A stretch of DNA of 35,011 nucleotides, taken from Paraburkholderia kirstenboschensis. Its GTDB lineage: Bacteria; Pseudomonadota; Gammaproteobacteria; Burkholderiales; Burkholderiaceae. Positions 33,448 through 35,011 of this stretch are shown here, piece after piece. A model generated the notes under the pieces. It was not told the DNA's origin. It worked only from the letters and a program-made list of their open reading frames with translations, and searched no databases. The DNA is taken from the NCBI RefSeq assembly GCF_904848585.1, contig NZ_CAJHCR010000031.1, positions 1 to 35,011 of the forward strand. The letters run 5' to 3'. The position numbers and the translations under genes are program-made. Position 1 is the stretch's first letter. Each line of letters starts with the position of its first letter.

Positions 33448-34518
33448 TTATGTGGTGCCTGCCGCCGGCCAGGTAGCATGTCGCTCCAGCCTGTCCTGTT
33501 CGCGTCGGAGCAGCGGGGCATACCCGTGCAAGTCCCGCGGCGCGATATCAAAGGCGCGGCGGAATGCGCGCGTAAAACTCGACGCACTATTGAAACCAAG
33601 CCCCGAGGCAATGTCCTGCACTTCGAGATGAGGAAAGCGGACCAGTTCATCAGCCGCCATTCGCAGCCTGCGGCTGGCGATATAAGTGGCCAGGCCGCCT
33701 TCATGCTCGAACAGTCGGTACACGCTGGCGCGCGACAAATGAAGCGACGCCAACACGCTGTCAGGCGACAAATCCGGGTCGTGCAGATTGGCCTCGACAT
33801 AGCGCCGAACTTGTCCGTACGCTGCGGCGCGCACCGCAGCGCGAGCGTTACCGGATAGGCCCGCTTGTCGGCTGAATGCCGCGGCCAGCAGTTCGACCGC
33901 GGTGAGAAAAGACTGATGTGCCTCGTCTTTGCTCAGGCCGACGATTTGTCGATTGAGCGCGACCAGATGAGCAATCAGCATGCGCGTCAAGGGCGTCGTG
34001 GCTTCGACCTGGCGGCCATGCAGCGACGCGGCGTCGGGGAACGCTTTTTCGACCAGGGCGCGCGGCACAAAGAACAGCAGTATCCGGCTATGAAAACTCC
34101 GGACTGTGCACGGCTGATCCATGTCCAGCGCGAGGATGGTCGGCCCGGAAGATAACTGCGGTGCGTCGCGCCGTTGCTTGCCGCCCAGGAATTGGCCGGG
34201 CAGACCCTTCAGGAACACGCTGAAGCTAACGTCGAGTATGCTTTCCGTCGACACTCGTCCCAGCGACCGCACGGCCAGATTGGGACTGGTGCGGAAATCG
34301 AAAAAACTCAGATTGTCGATAGTGTAACGAGAGAGCGCCGCGTCGAACGTCTCGTCACCGTGCTTCGAGGCAGCCTGGATGTCGTAGACCGGATTCATGC
34401 GCTCCTGCCAGGCGAGGAAGCTGTGACGGGCGTCGCCTTGCACGCTGAAATTGCTGTGCACGATGCCCGGCGCAAGCTTGGGCGGCTCCGGCGGTAACAA
34501 CAAGTGGCTCAATGGCAT
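33448..34518 (-). CDS. AraC-family transcriptional regulator
   Basis: 356 residues. The N-terminal 230 residues form an AraC-binding-domain-like sensor (FDFRTSPNLAVRSLGRVSTE, then ILALDMDQPCTVRSFHSRIL). The C-terminal DNA-binding part has two helix-turn-helices: PDLSPDSVLASLHLSRASVY with RLFEHEGGLATYIASRRLRM, then EVQDIASGLGFNSASSFTRA with FRRAFDIAPRDLHGY, the conserved second-HTH signature of the family. The ligand is unknown. No target operon is adjacent on the left, and the window ends on the right before a divergent partner can be seen. Confidence 0.85.
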   Translation of the reverse strand: MPLSHLLLPPEPPKLAPGIVHSNFSVQGDARHSFLAWQERMNPVYDIQAASKHGDETFDAALSRYTIDNLSFFDFRTSPNLAVRSLGRVSTESILDVSFSVFLKGLPGQFLGGKQRRDAPQLSSGPTILALDMDQPCTVRSFHSRILLFFVPRALVEKAFPDAASLHGRQVEATTPLTRMLIAHLVALNRQIVGLSKDEAHQSFLTAVELLAAAFSRQAGLSGNARAAVRAAAYGQVRRYVEANLHDPDLSPDSVLASLHLSRASVYRLFEHEGGLATYIASRRLRMAADELVRFPHLEVQDIASGLGFNSASSFTRAFRRAFDIAPRDLHGYAPLLRREQDRLERHATWPAAGTT

Positions 34519-35011
34519 ACGGGCGGGCGACAGTTCGTTGGTCCATTGGTGCGCATCGCTGGTTTCCGTCCAGTTGTGGTCCGCCCGGTGCGGCGAGTTT
34601 CCATGTCAAGTCAGAAGGCCGCCCCGTGCGCGCCTATTGGGTGACAAAGAAGAATATCCTGTCCGGGCTGCCGAAGCCATGGAAGGCTTAAAGCGACCCA
34701 GGCGGTTCGTAGCCTTCATCCAGCCGGTCCATCAAGAGAACAAATCGACAATCGGATCGTGCAGCTAGGGCCCATTCTATCTGGCAATCCGCGCGCGAAG
34801 GTCAGCTGTCTGGGGCAAATTCGACGTTCGGATGTCCGCTTGAAAGCGTTGGTCAGCGTCCGTAGCTGGCCGACCCGTGCCTCATGCGCCCGGCATATCG
34901 CGACCCCTTTCAGCCGCTCGACGTTCAGTCTTCCCTACGTCTCTTCCTGAAGTGGAGCGGCCACTGAACTGGTCGATGTTGCAGGCTGGTCGAAGGCCGC
35001 GCTGAGCTTGC
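34519..35011. other. Gene-poor right end of window
   Basis: No gene recognised up to the window edge. A degenerate dispersed-repeat copy (GGATGTCCGCTTGAAAG) is at 34830-34846. Confidence 0.35.

Noticed and set aside
1..35011. CRISPR array
   Set aside because: No regularly spaced identical repeats of 25-40 bp were seen; the repeats found are short and scattered.

Overview
The window looks like an accessory region from a high-GC betaproteobacterium of the Burkholderiaceae, probably a plant- or soil-associated Paraburkholderia or Caballeronia. This is inferred from the kinds of genes present and their arrangement; no taxonomic marker gene is in the window.

Centre (11.4-25.1 kb, all on the minus strand): a compact, intact sugar-catabolic locus that I read as an oxidative D-apiose pathway. 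In transcription order it holds a ribose-type ABC importer (periplasmic binding protein, DUF2291-like lipoprotein, double ATPase, permease), a Gfo/Idh/MocA D-apiose dehydrogenase (ApsD), D-apionate lactonase (ApnL), an MFS permease, D-apionate oxidoisomerase (ApnO), a RuBisCO-like protein (OiaT-type, or OiaX), a DUF1537 3-oxo-isoapionate kinase (OiaK) and a GntR/FCD regulator. The expected flow is apiose to apionolactone to apionate to 3-oxo-isoapionate to its 4-phosphate, then RuBisCO-like cleavage to 3-phosphoglycerate plus glycolate (or decarboxylation). A shared 19-bp motif beginning TGGTRTGATGA lies upstream of gntR, upstream of the MFS-apnO-oiaT-oiaK unit and upstream of the ABC-apsD-apnL unit. 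It is the likely GntR operator and would join the locus into one regulon.

Left side (0-11.4 kb): a heavily decayed stretch. It has the tail of a response-regulator receiver, two adjacent or nested group II introns (minus strand) whose maturase genes are frameshifted, a PAS histidine kinase followed by a broken response regulator, an internally deleted beta-carbonic anhydrase, a two-pore potassium channel, a secreted cupin protein, an LpxL/HtrB-like acyltransferase and a fragment of transhydrogenase subunit PntB.

Right side (25.1-35 kb): a patchwork of mobile and accessory DNA. Two unrelated tyrosine-recombinase pseudogenes flank a short TpsA-like (filamentous-haemagglutinin-type) secreted protein. 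Then come an AvrRpt2/C70-like papain-fold cysteine protease, a complete 1,282-bp IS3-family element with perfect 28-bp terminal repeats, a small hypothetical gene and an AraC regulator. A short dispersed repeat (core AATGTCSGCTTG) recurs in the gene-poor stretches on both sides but was not seen inside the sugar locus.
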